Below are positions 44,523 through 54,484 of a DNA stretch of 64,000 nucleotides, one piece after another; position 1 is the first letter of the stretch, and the number at the start of each line of letters is the position of its first letter. The position numbers and the translations under genes are program-made. A model generated the notes under the pieces. That model was not told the DNA's origin, ran no database searches, and saw nothing but the letters and a program-made list of their open reading frames with translations. Source of the DNA: Mycobacterium sp. ACS1612 (lineage in GTDB: Bacteria > Actinomycetota > Actinomycetes > Mycobacteriales > Mycobacteriaceae); NCBI RefSeq assembly GCF_001667505.1, contig NZ_LZHZ01000076.1:1-64000 (forward strand), written 5' to 3'.

Positions 44523-46505
44523 ATGCGCATCGCCCGTTTGCTCGGCCTCGTGTTCGCGGTGATGACCCTCGGCGCCCTGCTGGCGCCGACCGCGACCGGC
44601 CAGCCGCCGTTTCGGCTGCCCAGCTATGTGAACGACGGCGCCGACGCGCTCAGCGGTTCGGAATTCAGCGATGTGCAACAGGCCGTCGACAAGCTGTACA
44701 ACGACAAACGCATCCGATTGTGGGTCGTCTACGTCGACACGTTCTCCGGGATGGACGCCACCAGATGGACCGATGCCACCATCCGCGCCAGCGGCATCAA
44801 CCCCGACGATGATGCGGTCCTGGCGGTGGCAACCGGGGACCGCGCATACGCGTTTCACGCGCCGTCGAGCATGAGCCGCAGCACCGCCGACGACTTGCGC
44901 CGCAACCAGATCGAACCCGCATTGCGTGAAGGGAATTGGGGCGCAGCGGCGATCGCCGCCGCCCAGGCACTCGACCCACCGGACGCGGACATCTCCTGGT
45001 TCGGCATGCTGGTGGCCCTGGCGGTGCTGGCGCTGGTCGCGGTGGTGGTGTGGCTGTGGCTGCAGCGGCGCAGGCGCAAGCGCCGCGAGGCGGAGTTCGC
45101 GGCGGCGCAACGGGTGGATCCCACCGACCCGAGCGCACTGGCCGCCGTTCCACTCGATGCGCTCGACGAGCTGTCCAAGTCCATCGTCGTCGACGTCGAC
45201 AACGCCGTCCGCACCAGTGACAACGAATTGAGTTTGGCCGTCGACGAATTCGGCCCCGGGGAGACCGCACCGTTCTCCACCGCGGTCGCCAACGCCAAGA
45301 CGACGCTGGCGCAGGCGTTCAACGTGCGGCAGATCCTCGACGACGCCGTGCCGGAGTCGCCGCAGCAGCGCCGCGACCTGTTGACGCGGGTCATCGTCGC
45401 TGCCGCCAAAGCGGACCATGAACTCGACGCCCGGCGCGAGGCGTTCGAGCAATTGCGTGATCTGGTGATCAATGCGCCGTCGCGGCTCGACGCGCTGACC
45501 CAGCAGATGGTCGAACTGACCGCGCGGATCGGCCCGTCGGAGCAGACGCTGGCGTCGCTGCACAACCAGTTCTCCGACACGGCGTTGGCGTCGGTGGCGG
45601 GAAACGTCGAAACCGCCAAGCAGCGACTGGAATTCGCCGACCAGAACATCACCAACGCCCGCACGCTCGTCACGCGCCCCGTCGGTCGGCAGACCGGGTT
45701 GATCGACTCCATCCGCGCCGCCGAGTCCGCGTTGGGTCAGGCTCGCACACTATTGGACGCCATCGACAGCGCGGGCATCGACATCACCAGGGCCGTGGCC
45801 AACCTGCCCGCGGTCGTCGCCGACATCCAGAACGGCATCGATCAAGCGGGAACGATATTGGCTCAGTCCAAAACGGCGCATGCAACGGACCTCAGCGCCG
45901 CCCGCGACGCCGCGGTCAAAGCGGTGGCCGACGCGCAAAGCAGCGGCGACGCAGATCCGTTGGGGGCGTTCACCAAACTGACGCAGGCCGACGCCGAACT
46001 AGACCGGCTGCTGGCCAACATCGCCGAGGAACGCGAAGCCACCGAGCGGCTCAGCCGCGCGTTCGACCAGGCGTTGTTCACCGCGCAGTCCCGGGTGCGG
46101 GGCGTCTCCGACTACATCGACACCCGGCGCGGCAGCATCGGTCCGGAGGCGCGTACCCGGCTCGCCGAAGCGGTGCGCCAACTTCAGGCCGCCCAGGACA
46201 AGAGGTCCGTCAACCTGAACGAGGCCATCGCACACGCGAACGGCGCGTCGGTGCTCGCGGCACAGGCGCAGGACCTCGCCAACGCCGATGTCCGTGCGGC
46301 GCAACGGTCCTACGCCGGACACTACGGGCAGACCGGCGGCTCGAACATGGGCGCGGTGCTCGGCGGCATCATCATCGGCAACATCCTGTCCGGTGCGCTG
46401 CGCGGTGGGATCGGCGGCAGCATGGGAGGGGGTTGGAGTTCGACGTCGTTCGGCGGTTCGTCCGGCTCATCCGGCGGCGGCTACACCGCGGGTGGGCGGT
46501 TCTGA
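44523..46505 (+). CDS. TPM-domain membrane protein (Rv2345-like)
   Basis: The 660-residue exported and membrane protein has a signal peptide (RLLGLVFAVMTLGALLAPTA), then a TPM domain (about 30-150: VNDGADALSGSEFSDVQQ, LWVVYVDTFSGMDATRW), a transmembrane helix at about 160-182 followed by RRRRKRR, and a long cytoplasmic coiled-coil part. The end is Gly/Ser-rich (GGSSGSSGGGYTAGGRF), typical of this family. TPM domains occur in thylakoid and membrane repair proteins; the role here is unknown. It is divergent from dgt. Confidence 0.88.
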   Translation: MRIARLLGLVFAVMTLGALLAPTATGQPPFRLPSYVNDGADALSGSEFSDVQQAVDKLYNDKRIRLWVVYVDTFSGMDATRWTDATIRASGINPDDDAVLAVATGDRAYAFHAPSSMSRSTADDLRRNQIEPALREGNWGAAAIAAAQALDPPDADISWFGMLVALAVLALVAVVVWLWLQRRRRKRREAEFAAAQRVDPTDPSALAAVPLDALDELSKSIVVDVDNAVRTSDNELSLAVDEFGPGETAPFSTAVANAKTTLAQAFNVRQILDDAVPESPQQRRDLLTRVIVAAAKADHELDARREAFEQLRDLVINAPSRLDALTQQMVELTARIGPSEQTLASLHNQFSDTALASVAGNVETAKQRLEFADQNITNARTLVTRPVGRQTGLIDSIRAAESALGQARTLLDAIDSAGIDITRAVANLPAVVADIQNGIDQAGTILAQSKTAHATDLSAARDAAVKAVADAQSSGDADPLGAFTKLTQADAELDRLLANIAEEREATERLSRAFDQALFTAQSRVRGVSDYIDTRRGSIGPEARTRLAEAVRQLQAAQDKRSVNLNEAIAHANGASVLAAQAQDLANADVRAAQRSYAGHYGQTGGSNMGAVLGGIIIGNILSGALRGGIGGSMGGGWSSTSFGGSSGSSGGGYTAGGRF

Positions 46506-47222
46506 CTACTTCCAGGCGAACACCGGTTGTTCGAGGCCGGCGACCGGGTCGTCGCGGCCTTCGAGGCACAGCCACCGCAGTTGCAGCAGCACCGCGCCCG
46601 TCGGCGCGTGGATCAGGTCATTGCCCAGCGGGATCTGCACCACGGGCCGCGGACTCTCCGGAATCGAGATGAACCGCGGCGAGTCGTCTCGTTGCAGTTG
46701 GTGCAGTCCCACCCGGTACACGGCCGCTACTTCGGCGGGCGCGGGCCGCAGGTCGAGTCGGCCGCCGCCCCACAGCACGACCGGGGTGATCACGTATCCC
46801 GACCGGGTCGGATAGTCGTCGAGCAGGCCCAGCACCGCCGACTCGGACAGCGTGACCCCGACCTCCTCCTCGAGTTCGCGCAGTGCGGCTTGGACGACGG
46901 TCTCCCCCGGATCCACCCTGCCGCCGGGCAGCGCCCACTGCGCGGAATGCGAATTGAGGCGAATCGCCCTGCGGCACAAGATGAACGCCGCGCCGCCGGA
47001 CACGTCGACCATCCGCCCGTCGAGGCCGGCCTCCATCAGCAGATCCGCGATGAAGTCGGCCGCGCCGACCGGATCGACCCTGTCCTCGCCGACCTCGGAG
47101 TCGACCAGCACGATGGCGACGGCGGCGTGTCGCTTCGTCGGGTCGATCACGGTGCGGCGGTCGTGGGCGGCAAGGCGTTCGGAGATCTGGTGCCGCAATG
47201 ACTCGTCGTAGGAGAACGTCAC
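46506..47222 (-). CDS. NUDIX hydrolase
   Basis: The 238-residue enzyme hydrolyses nucleoside diphosphate linked to another moiety. The NUDIX box is complete: GGRVDPGETVVQAALRELEE plus EVGV, with the metal-binding Glu residues present. About 75 extra N-terminal residues precede it, and the CoA-type neighbour motif is not evident. Start GTG 47222 (VTFSYDESLRHQ) is preferred to GTG 47270. It is convergent with the TPM gene, with no gap between stops. The substrate is unknown. Confidence 0.88.
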   Translation of the reverse strand: MTFSYDESLRHQISERLAAHDRRTVIDPTKRHAAVAIVLVDSEVGEDRVDPVGAADFIADLLMEAGLDGRMVDVSGGAAFILCRRAIRLNSHSAQWALPGGRVDPGETVVQAALRELEEEVGVTLSESAVLGLLDDYPTRSGYVITPVVLWGGGRLDLRPAPAEVAAVYRVGLHQLQRDDSPRFISIPESPRPVVQIPLGNDLIHAPTGAVLLQLRWLCLEGRDDPVAGLEQPVFAWK

Positions 47223-47459
47223 CCCTCGACCATAGGGAGCGCGGCAAACGACCCGTCGGCCGAGGGACAATCTGTGAGCAGGTGCTCAACCAATTCGGCC
47301 CCCAGCCCGCTACTGAATCCGTCGCCAAGAGGACACTTTCGGCTCGGATGTAACGTCGTTCAACGGATAAGTTTCGCTAAATGTCCTGCTAGTAACGCGT
47401 TGATGAGAGTTCTCTGAACTTTGCCATGGGCCACTGAATCCGTATTAGAGTCCACTGTG

Positions 47460-47887
47460 ATGGCTGTCACAACTCTGCGAACGCGCCGCCCAGAGACCGC
47501 ACCGATCGATGATTCACAACGCTGCGGCAGAGCGACCTTCGCCGTGCGGCACCCGTCATCCACCCGCGTGGCGGTCGCCGTCCTCGGCGACGTCGACGCG
47601 TCGAATGCCCGCGAACTCGGCCGCTACGTCGAGAGCCACATCCACTTGTCCAAACAACTCGTCCTCGACCTGCGTGCCGTCGAGTTCTTCGGCGCCCAGG
47701 CCTTCACGGCGCTGTACTACATCAGCGTCTACTGCGCCCGCGGCGACGTGGACTGGATCATCGTCGGCAGCGGGGCGGTCCGGCGACTGCTGGCGCTCTG
47801 TGACCCGCAGGGCGAGTTGCCGTTGGTCGACGACCTGTCCTCGGGGCTGTGCCGACTCGACCGCCTGGCGCACTGCCGCTACGCGAT

Positions 47888-47891
<4 letters not shown>
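47460..47891 (+). CDS. STAS domain protein, anti-sigma factor antagonist-like
   Basis: The 143-residue protein has a STAS domain at about 35-130: VAVAVLGDVDASNARELGRY and LVLDLRAVEFFGAQAFTALY. In classical antagonists the loop after the third strand carries a phosphorylated Ser (DSSG); here it reads FFGAQA, with Ala at the expected site, so control by phosphorylation may be lost. No kinase or sigma gene is adjacent. ATG 47460 is chosen. Its TAG stop shares CTAG with the convergent glyS stop. Confidence 0.8.
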
Positions 47892-49276
<1,385 letters not shown>

Positions 49277-49307
49277 GGGTGAAACCTTAGCGACCGCGTC
49301 GTCATCG

Positions 49308-49335
49308 TTGACATGCGCGGTCGTGCATGTATTCT
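49308..49335 (+). promoter_or_regulatory. smtB-zur promoter with inverted repeat
   Basis: A perfect -35 TTGACA (49308-49313) and a -10 TATTCT (49330-49335) are separated by 16 bases. ACATGC (49311-49316) and GCATGT (49325-49330) form an inverted repeat with an 8-base spacer that overlaps the -35 and reaches the -10, as expected for a repressor operator. Initiation about 7 bases past the -10 would leave almost no leader before ATG 49345. SmtB is the obvious ligand-responsive repressor; this is inference. Confidence 0.7.
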
Positions 49336-49344
49336 GACGGCATA

Positions 49345-49704
49345 ATGAAAACCGTTTCCACTTTGCCCGGCGCGGAGGTGCACGACCACGGCGGCGCGCC
49401 CCTTCCGGACCTGCCCCCGCGCGATGTTCTGGACACCGCCGGTGACCTCTTGCGGGCGCTGGCCGCGCCGGTGCGGATCGCGATCGTGTTGCAACTGCGC
49501 GAATCGGCGCGCTGTGTGCACGAACTCGTCGACGCGCTGGAGGTGCCGCAACCGCTGGTCAGCCAGCACTTGCGGATCCTCAAGTCGGCGGGCGTGGTGG
49601 CAGGCGAGCGGACCGGTCGCGAGGTGATGTACCGACTGGTGGACCACCACCTCACCGATATCGTCGTCGCGGCGGTGACCCATGCGAGCGAGGGCGGCAC
49701 GTGA
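49345..49704 (+). CDS. smtB: SmtB/ArsR family zinc-sensing repressor
   Basis: The 119-residue winged-helix repressor contains ALAAPVRIAIVLQLRE, then HELVDALEVPQPLVSQHLRI (recognition helix). The C-terminal alpha5 metal site is complete: DHHLTDIVVAAVTHASE fits DxHx10HxxE, the zinc-binding pattern of SmtB/CzrA. High zinc should release DNA. It is first gene of the smtB-zur operon, as in M. tuberculosis Rv2358-2359, and its stop overlaps the zur GTG by four bases. No usual ribosome site lies before ATG 49345, consistent with a near-leaderless message. Confidence 0.93.
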   Translation: MKTVSTLPGAEVHDHGGAPLPDLPPRDVLDTAGDLLRALAAPVRIAIVLQLRESARCVHELVDALEVPQPLVSQHLRILKSAGVVAGERTGREVMYRLVDHHLTDIVVAAVTHASEGGT

Positions 49705-50102
49705 GCGCGACGGGGGTGCGGGCCACCCGGCAGCGCGCCGCGATCTCTGCGCTGCTGGAGAAGCTCGACGATTTCCGCTCAGCCCAGGAGTTGCACGACG
49801 AACTGCGCCGCCGCGGCGAAGGCATCGGGTTGACGACGGTGTACCGCACGCTGCAGTCGATGGCGGCCAACGGTCTGGTCGACACGTTGCGCACCGACAC
49901 CGGCGAGTCGGTCTACCGACGCTGCTCCGACGATCACCATCACCACCTGGTCTGCCGCGCGTGCGGCTCCACCGTCGAGATCCAGGGTGGTGACGTCGAG
50001 GCGTGGGCGGCTCAGGTCGCCCGCGAGCACGGCTTCTCCGACGTCAGCCACACCATCGAGATCTTCGGCGTCTGCGGCGCCTGCGGCGCCACGTCGCGGT
50101 GA
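49701..50102 (+). CDS. zur: Zinc uptake regulator Zur (FurB)
   Basis: Fur-family repressor of 133 residues that binds DNA when zinc is bound and turns off zinc uptake genes. The winged helix contains LTTVYRTLQSMAANGLVDTL. Metal ligands are visible: DDHHHHLVCRACGST and the C-terminal pair CGACG. GTG 49701 overlaps the smtB stop and its own stop overlaps the next start, so three genes are coupled. Confidence 0.95.
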   Translation: MSATGVRATRQRAAISALLEKLDDFRSAQELHDELRRRGEGIGLTTVYRTLQSMAANGLVDTLRTDTGESVYRRCSDDHHHHLVCRACGSTVEIQGGDVEAWAAQVAREHGFSDVSHTIEIFGVCGACGATSR

Positions 50103-50782
50103 TCTACGAGGCGTTCAACAGCGCCGGCGTCAGCGTGGTGATCAGCGACGCCGATCTCGACAAGGCCGCACACCATGGCGGGCCGTTGAGCGCCGAGCTT
50201 GCCGATGCCGCCGGAGCTGCCCGCCGCACCGACATGGCCGGGCAGCTGCGCAGGAGCCTCGACGGTGCCGAGCGGGCGCGAAAACTGGCCGCCGCCAAGG
50301 CACTCCTCGCTCTGGACGACCGCGATGCGGGCCCCCTGCTTGAGTCGCTCGCCGCGTCGGAGGCCGACACCGTCGTCGCGAAGAGTTTCACTGCGGTGGC
50401 GACGCGATTGCGCGGATCGCGCGCCGCACTGGAAGTCTTCGAAGATCCCGGCACCGACCCACAATTGGCCCGGCTCCTGCTGTCCAACTACAACAGCCAC
50501 CTGCGGCCGAACGGCGATGACATCCGGTTTCTGGTCGCCGCGTTGCGGCACTACCTCACCCGCGGCCTGCCATGGCTGACCCGGCTGCGCCCTGACCTGT
50601 GGGACAACGGGGTCTTTTTGATCGTCAATGCGCTGTCCAACGACAGGGCGGTGCGCCTGCTGCGCGATGACGTGGCCGCGCGGTCAGGGCTACTGCGACT
50701 GCTGACGGTATTGCCGGAGCACACCGATGACGATGACATCGCCTCCGGGGCAACAGATCTGCGCGCGGCGCTGTCAGACTAG
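50099..50782 (+). CDS. Unknown helical protein, third gene of the smtB-zur operon
   Basis: The 227-residue soluble protein starts at GTG 50099, overlapping the zur stop by four bases, so it is translationally coupled to two zinc regulators. It is almost wholly helical with Ala/Leu/Asp/Arg-rich repeats (DGAERARKLAAAKALLALDD, then FEDPGTDPQLARLLLSNY), which could be HEAT-like. One His pair (KAAHHGG) is near the start; there is no cysteine and no signal peptide. I recognise no family, and I recall no such gene after zur in M. tuberculosis. Confidence 0.75.
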   Translation: MIYEAFNSAGVSVVISDADLDKAAHHGGPLSAELADAAGAARRTDMAGQLRRSLDGAERARKLAAAKALLALDDRDAGPLLESLAASEADTVVAKSFTAVATRLRGSRAALEVFEDPGTDPQLARLLLSNYNSHLRPNGDDIRFLVAALRHYLTRGLPWLTRLRPDLWDNGVFLIVNALSNDRAVRLLRDDVAARSGLLRLLTVLPEHTDDDDIASGATDLRAALSD

Positions 50783-50794
50783 GTCGCGGCCCAC

Positions 50795-51202
50795 CTAGCC
50801 GAGCAGGTCTCGACGGATGTCGACGCCGGTGGCAAGCACCAACAGGATCAGCGTGCGCAGCGCCTCGTCCGCCAAACCCGCTCCCGGGAAGTTGTACCGC
50901 AGCAGCACGTCGCCAGCCTTCTTCGAATTGCCTTTGGCGCCAGCGCTTTTCTCCACCAGCGACACTGTGCCGAGCAGCGTGTTGCGAGCATGCCGTGCGA
51001 CCTTGTTGCGCAGTTTGGCGTCCACCGGCAGGTCCCAGGCCAGGATCTGGGTCAGCGACACCATGTCGAGTCCCTCGGCGATGGTCACGACACGCAGGGA
51101 TGCGATGGTGTCGTCATGGCGAACGGTGAGCGCACCGTCGTCCTCCTGCTGAACCGACAGAACGTCGTCGAGGACCGTCGCGAGCCTCTCCTCCAGCGCC
51201 AT
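50795..51202 (-). CDS. Conserved mycobacterial protein (Rv2360c-like)
   Basis: The 135-residue soluble protein begins at ATG 51202, which overlaps the uppS stop (TGATG). It has an alternating alpha/beta pattern with IASLRVVTIAEGLDMVSLTQ and a basic segment VEKSAGAKGNSKKAGD, then YNFPGAGLADEALRTLILLV. The fold may resemble YbjN/secretion-chaperone-like domains, but I am not sure. The place after uppS is conserved with M. tuberculosis. Confidence 0.78.
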   Translation of the reverse strand: MALEERLATVLDDVLSVQQEDDGALTVRHDDTIASLRVVTIAEGLDMVSLTQILAWDLPVDAKLRNKVARHARNTLLGTVSLVEKSAGAKGNSKKAGDVLLRYNFPGAGLADEALRTLILLVLATGVDIRRDLLG

Positions 51203-52083
51203 CAGGCCCGCCCGAATCTGCGGTTGCGGTTGACGTACTCCTCGCAGGCGTCCCAAAGGTCACGTCGGTCGTAGTCCGGCCACAGCTTGTCCTGGAAGAC
51301 GTATTCGGCGTACGCAGCCTGCCACAACAGGAAGTTGCTGGCCCGCTGCTCGCCCGACGTGCGGATGAACAGGTCGACGTCCGGGATGTCGGCGCGATGC
51401 AGATGCTTGGCGAACATGGCCTCGCTGATCCGGTTCGGGTTGACCTTGCCGTCGACCGCTTCCTGGGCGAGCGCGCGGGCCGCTTCGACGATTTCGGTGC
51501 GGCCCCCGTAGTTGACGCAGTAGTTGATGGTGATGACGTCGTTGCCGACGGTCATCTGCTCGGCGATGTCGAACTCTTTGATGACACTGCGCCACATCCG
51601 CGGACGTGAGCCGACCCAGCGCATGTTCACGCCCATGTCGTTGAGGTTCTCCCGCCGCCTGCGGACCACCTCGCGGTTGAATCCCATCAGGAAGCGCACC
51701 TCCTCGGTGCTGCGTTTCCAGTTCTCGGTGGAAAACGCGTACACCGTCAGGTGCTTGATGCCGATCTCGATGGCTCCGCAGGTGATGTCGATGAGCACCG
51801 CCTCGCCCATCTTGTGTCCCTCGGTGCGGTGCAGTCCGCGTTGCGTCGCCCACCGCCCGTTGCCGTCCATGACGACGGCGACGTGATTGGGCACCTGGTC
51901 GGCGGGGATCTGCGGGGCGGCGGCCTTCGAGGTGTGTTGCGGTGGCCGCGCGAATCTGCCGTTGGTATGCGGCGGCAGGTCGGGAAACACCACGGGCCAA
52001 GACGACTTATCGGGGAACGTCGGATAGTCGTCAGGCGCCGGGGGCAGCTGTGGGTAGCTGGTCTTCGCCCGCTTGATCGCCAT
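51202..52083 (-). CDS. uppS: (2Z,6E)-polyprenyl/decaprenyl diphosphate synthase
   Basis: Cis-prenyltransferase that makes decaprenyl diphosphate, the lipid carrier for cell-wall sugars, at the membrane. The 293-residue protein has the pyrophosphate site VAVVMDGNGRWATQRG, AFSTENWKRS and RTSGEQRASNFLLWQ. It matches M. tuberculosis Rv2361c as I recall it along its whole length, including the N-terminal YPQLPPAPDDYPTFPD. Start ATG 52083 has GCAGGA upstream; ATG 52092 is possible. It overlaps the end of recO by about 50 bases. Confidence 0.95.
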   Translation of the reverse strand: MAIKRAKTSYPQLPPAPDDYPTFPDKSSWPVVFPDLPPHTNGRFARPPQHTSKAAAPQIPADQVPNHVAVVMDGNGRWATQRGLHRTEGHKMGEAVLIDITCGAIEIGIKHLTVYAFSTENWKRSTEEVRFLMGFNREVVRRRRENLNDMGVNMRWVGSRPRMWRSVIKEFDIAEQMTVGNDVITINYCVNYGGRTEIVEAARALAQEAVDGKVNPNRISEAMFAKHLHRADIPDVDLFIRTSGEQRASNFLLWQAAYAEYVFQDKLWPDYDRRDLWDACEEYVNRNRRFGRA

Positions 52084-52897
52084 GGCTGACATCCTGCCCG
52101 AACACCGAAACGCGATGCTCAGCAGCCACCGCGGTGCGGTGATCGGCAAGTGTGCGATCGATCCGGTAGCCCCGTTCGACCAGCGGCAATGTCCGCAGCT
52201 GACGTTCCAGATGCCACTGCAGATGCGCGGCCACCAACCCGCTGGCCTGGCTGCGGTACGACGGCGTCGACGCCTGCGCATGCTCCCAGTCGCCGTCATA
52301 GAGCGCAGCCATCAGGTCGAGCACGCCTTGCGGCGGGGTGGCCGACCCGGACGGCCTGCAGTGCACGCACACGCTGCCGCCTGCCGCGACGTGAAACGCC
52401 CGATGCGGACCGGGTGTGGCGCAGCGGGCGCATTCGGTCAGCGCAGGCGCCCAACCCGCGATTCCCATGGCGCGCAACAGATAAGCGTCGAGCACGAGTT
52501 CACGGGGACGACTGCCGTCGGCGACCGCCCGCAGCGCGGCCACGGTGAGTCGATGCAGCGCGGGCACCGGGGCCCGCTCCTCCCCCGCCAGCCGCTCGGC
52601 GGTCTCCAGCACCGCGCACGCGCAGGTGTAGCGGCCGTAGTCGTTGACGATGTCGGTGGCGAACGCGTCGATGGCCTGCACCTGGGTGACGATGTCGAGG
52701 TTGCGGCCGGGATGCAGCTGAACGTCGATGTGCGCGAACGGTTCCAGCCGCGCCCCGAACTTGCTGCGGGTGCGCCGCACCCCCTTGGCCACCGCGCGCA
52801 CCAACCCGTGGTCACGGGTGAGCAGGGTGACGATCCGGTCGGCCTCGCCGAGCTTGTGCTGGCGCAGCACCACCGCCCGGTCTCGATACAGCCGCAT
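52031..52897 (-). CDS. recO: Recombination mediator RecO
   Basis: Loads RecA on single-stranded DNA with RecR; 288 residues. It has an N-terminal OB fold (RAVVLRQHKLGEADRIVTLL), a helical middle and a zinc finger with ECARCATPG and VCVHCRPSG. The C-terminal 25 residues overlap the start of uppS in another frame. The gene is close behind the divergent amiA2 promoter. Confidence 0.94.
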   Translation of the reverse strand: MRLYRDRAVVLRQHKLGEADRIVTLLTRDHGLVRAVAKGVRRTRSKFGARLEPFAHIDVQLHPGRNLDIVTQVQAIDAFATDIVNDYGRYTCACAVLETAERLAGEERAPVPALHRLTVAALRAVADGSRPRELVLDAYLLRAMGIAGWAPALTECARCATPGPHRAFHVAAGGSVCVHCRPSGSATPPQGVLDLMAALYDGDWEHAQASTPSYRSQASGLVAAHLQWHLERQLRTLPLVERGYRIDRTLADHRTAVAAEHRVSVFGQDVSHGDQAGEDQLPTAAPGA

Positions 52898-52959
52898 TAA
52901 GAAAGTCTCTCACCGTGCTCTGACAGTTGCTGTTGGCAACGCCGATATTCTTGTACGTG

Positions 52960-54474
52960 ATGGTCGAATCCTCGAAACGCCACGCCCGATTTCCCACGAT
53001 CACCACCCAGCTTTACCAGCTTGCCGCCGGCACAGTGACGTCGGATCAACTGGTACGGCGATCACTTGACGCCATCGACGCGAGCCAATCGACGCTCAAC
53101 GCGTTCCGGGTGGTGTTGCACGAGAGCGCCTTGGCGGAGGCCGAGGCCGCTGACCGGAAACGTGAAGCGGGAGTAGAACTTCCGTTGCTGGGCATCCCGA
53201 TCGCGGTCAAAGACGACGTCGACATCGCGGGTGTGCCCACCCGCTTCGGCGCCGACGGGAACATCAGGCCGGCGGACCGCGACTCCGAGGTGGTGCGCCG
53301 GTTGCGGGCCGCGGGCGCCGTCATCGTCGGCAAGACCAACACCTGCGAACTGGGTCAATGGCCGTTCACCAGCGGACCCGCCTTCGGGCACACCCGCAAT
53401 CCGTGGTCGAGCGAACACACCCCGGGCGGCTCGTCGGGCGGCAGCGCGGCAGCCGTCGCGGCCGGATTGGTGGCCGCGGCCATCGGTTCTGACGGCGCGG
53501 GCAGCGTGCGGATTCCCGCGGCGTGGACACATCTGGTCGGCATCAAGCCGCAGCGCGGCCGCATCTCCACGCGGCCGTTACCCGAGGCGTTCAACGGCAT
53601 CACGGTGAACGGGGTGTTGGCGCGGACGGTGACGGACGCTGCGCTGGTGCTCGACGCCGCGTCCGGTAACGCCCCGGGTGATCTGCATCAGCCGCCGCCG
53701 GTGCGGGTGTCGGAGTTCGTCGCGCAGGCACCGGGCCCGCTGAAGATCGCGATGTCGACGAAGTTCCCGTTCACCGTGTTCAAGGCCAAACTGCACCCGG
53801 AGATCCGGGCGGCCATGGAGACGGTCGCCGGTCAGCTCGAACAGCTGGGGCACACGGTGGTCGAGGCCGACCCCGACTACAACCTGCAGATGTCATGGAG
53901 CTTCCTGTCCCGGTCGACGGCAGGGTTGCTCGAGTGGGTGGATCGCCTCGGCCCGAACGTGAACCTGGACAAGCGGACGTTGGCCAACACCAGGACCGGG
54001 TGGTTGTTGTCGCAGCACACGCTGCGCAAGGCCCGCGCCCGGGAGGCGAAGGCGCAGCGCCGGATCGGGTGGACCTTCAACCTGTTCGACGTGGTGCTGG
54101 CGCCGACCACCGCGCTGCCCCCGCCGAGGGTCACCGACTTCGACCACCGCGGCGGGCTGTCCACCGACCGCGCGATGATCCGCGCATGCCCGGTGACCTG
54201 GCCGTGGAACCTGTTGGGGTGGCCGTCGATCAATGTGCCAGCCGGGTTCACCTACGGCGGGCTGCCGATCGGGCTGCAGCTGATGGGGCCCGCCAACAGT
54301 GAGCCGCTGCTGATCTCGCTGGCCGCCGAGTTGGAGGCCCTCAACGGTTGGGCGCTGCGCCAACCTGAGGTGTGGTGGGACCGCACGCAACCGGCCGCGA
54401 CGCCTCTGCCGGTTCCCGAGCCCAGTTTGGGCAATCTCGTCGCCGACGAGCCGGTTCGCGACGAGGTCGCGTAA
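52960..54474 (+). CDS. amiA2: Amidase AmiA2
   Basis: Amidase-signature hydrolase of 504 residues. The Ser-cisSer-Lys triad is visible: Lys in IPIAVKDDVD, Ser in TPGGSSGGSAAAVAAGL and SDGAGSVRIPA. TNTCELGQWPFTSGP is another family block. Close match to M. tuberculosis AmiA2 (Rv2363) from memory; the substrate is unknown. ATG 52960 is chosen over upstream TTG and GTG codons. It is divergent from recO and followed 10 bases later by a CAP-domain gene. Confidence 0.92.
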   Translation: MVESSKRHARFPTITTQLYQLAAGTVTSDQLVRRSLDAIDASQSTLNAFRVVLHESALAEAEAADRKREAGVELPLLGIPIAVKDDVDIAGVPTRFGADGNIRPADRDSEVVRRLRAAGAVIVGKTNTCELGQWPFTSGPAFGHTRNPWSSEHTPGGSSGGSAAAVAAGLVAAAIGSDGAGSVRIPAAWTHLVGIKPQRGRISTRPLPEAFNGITVNGVLARTVTDAALVLDAASGNAPGDLHQPPPVRVSEFVAQAPGPLKIAMSTKFPFTVFKAKLHPEIRAAMETVAGQLEQLGHTVVEADPDYNLQMSWSFLSRSTAGLLEWVDRLGPNVNLDKRTLANTRTGWLLSQHTLRKARAREAKAQRRIGWTFNLFDVVLAPTTALPPPRVTDFDHRGGLSTDRAMIRACPVTWPWNLLGWPSINVPAGFTYGGLPIGLQLMGPANSEPLLISLAAELEALNGWALRQPEVWWDRTQPAATPLPVPEPSLGNLVADEPVRDEVA

Positions 54475-54484
54475 TCTCCCGAAC

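Noticed and set aside
43547..45563. Long open frames on both strands opposite dgt and the TPM gene
   Set aside because: They are shadows of well-supported genes with low-complexity composition and no ribosome sites.
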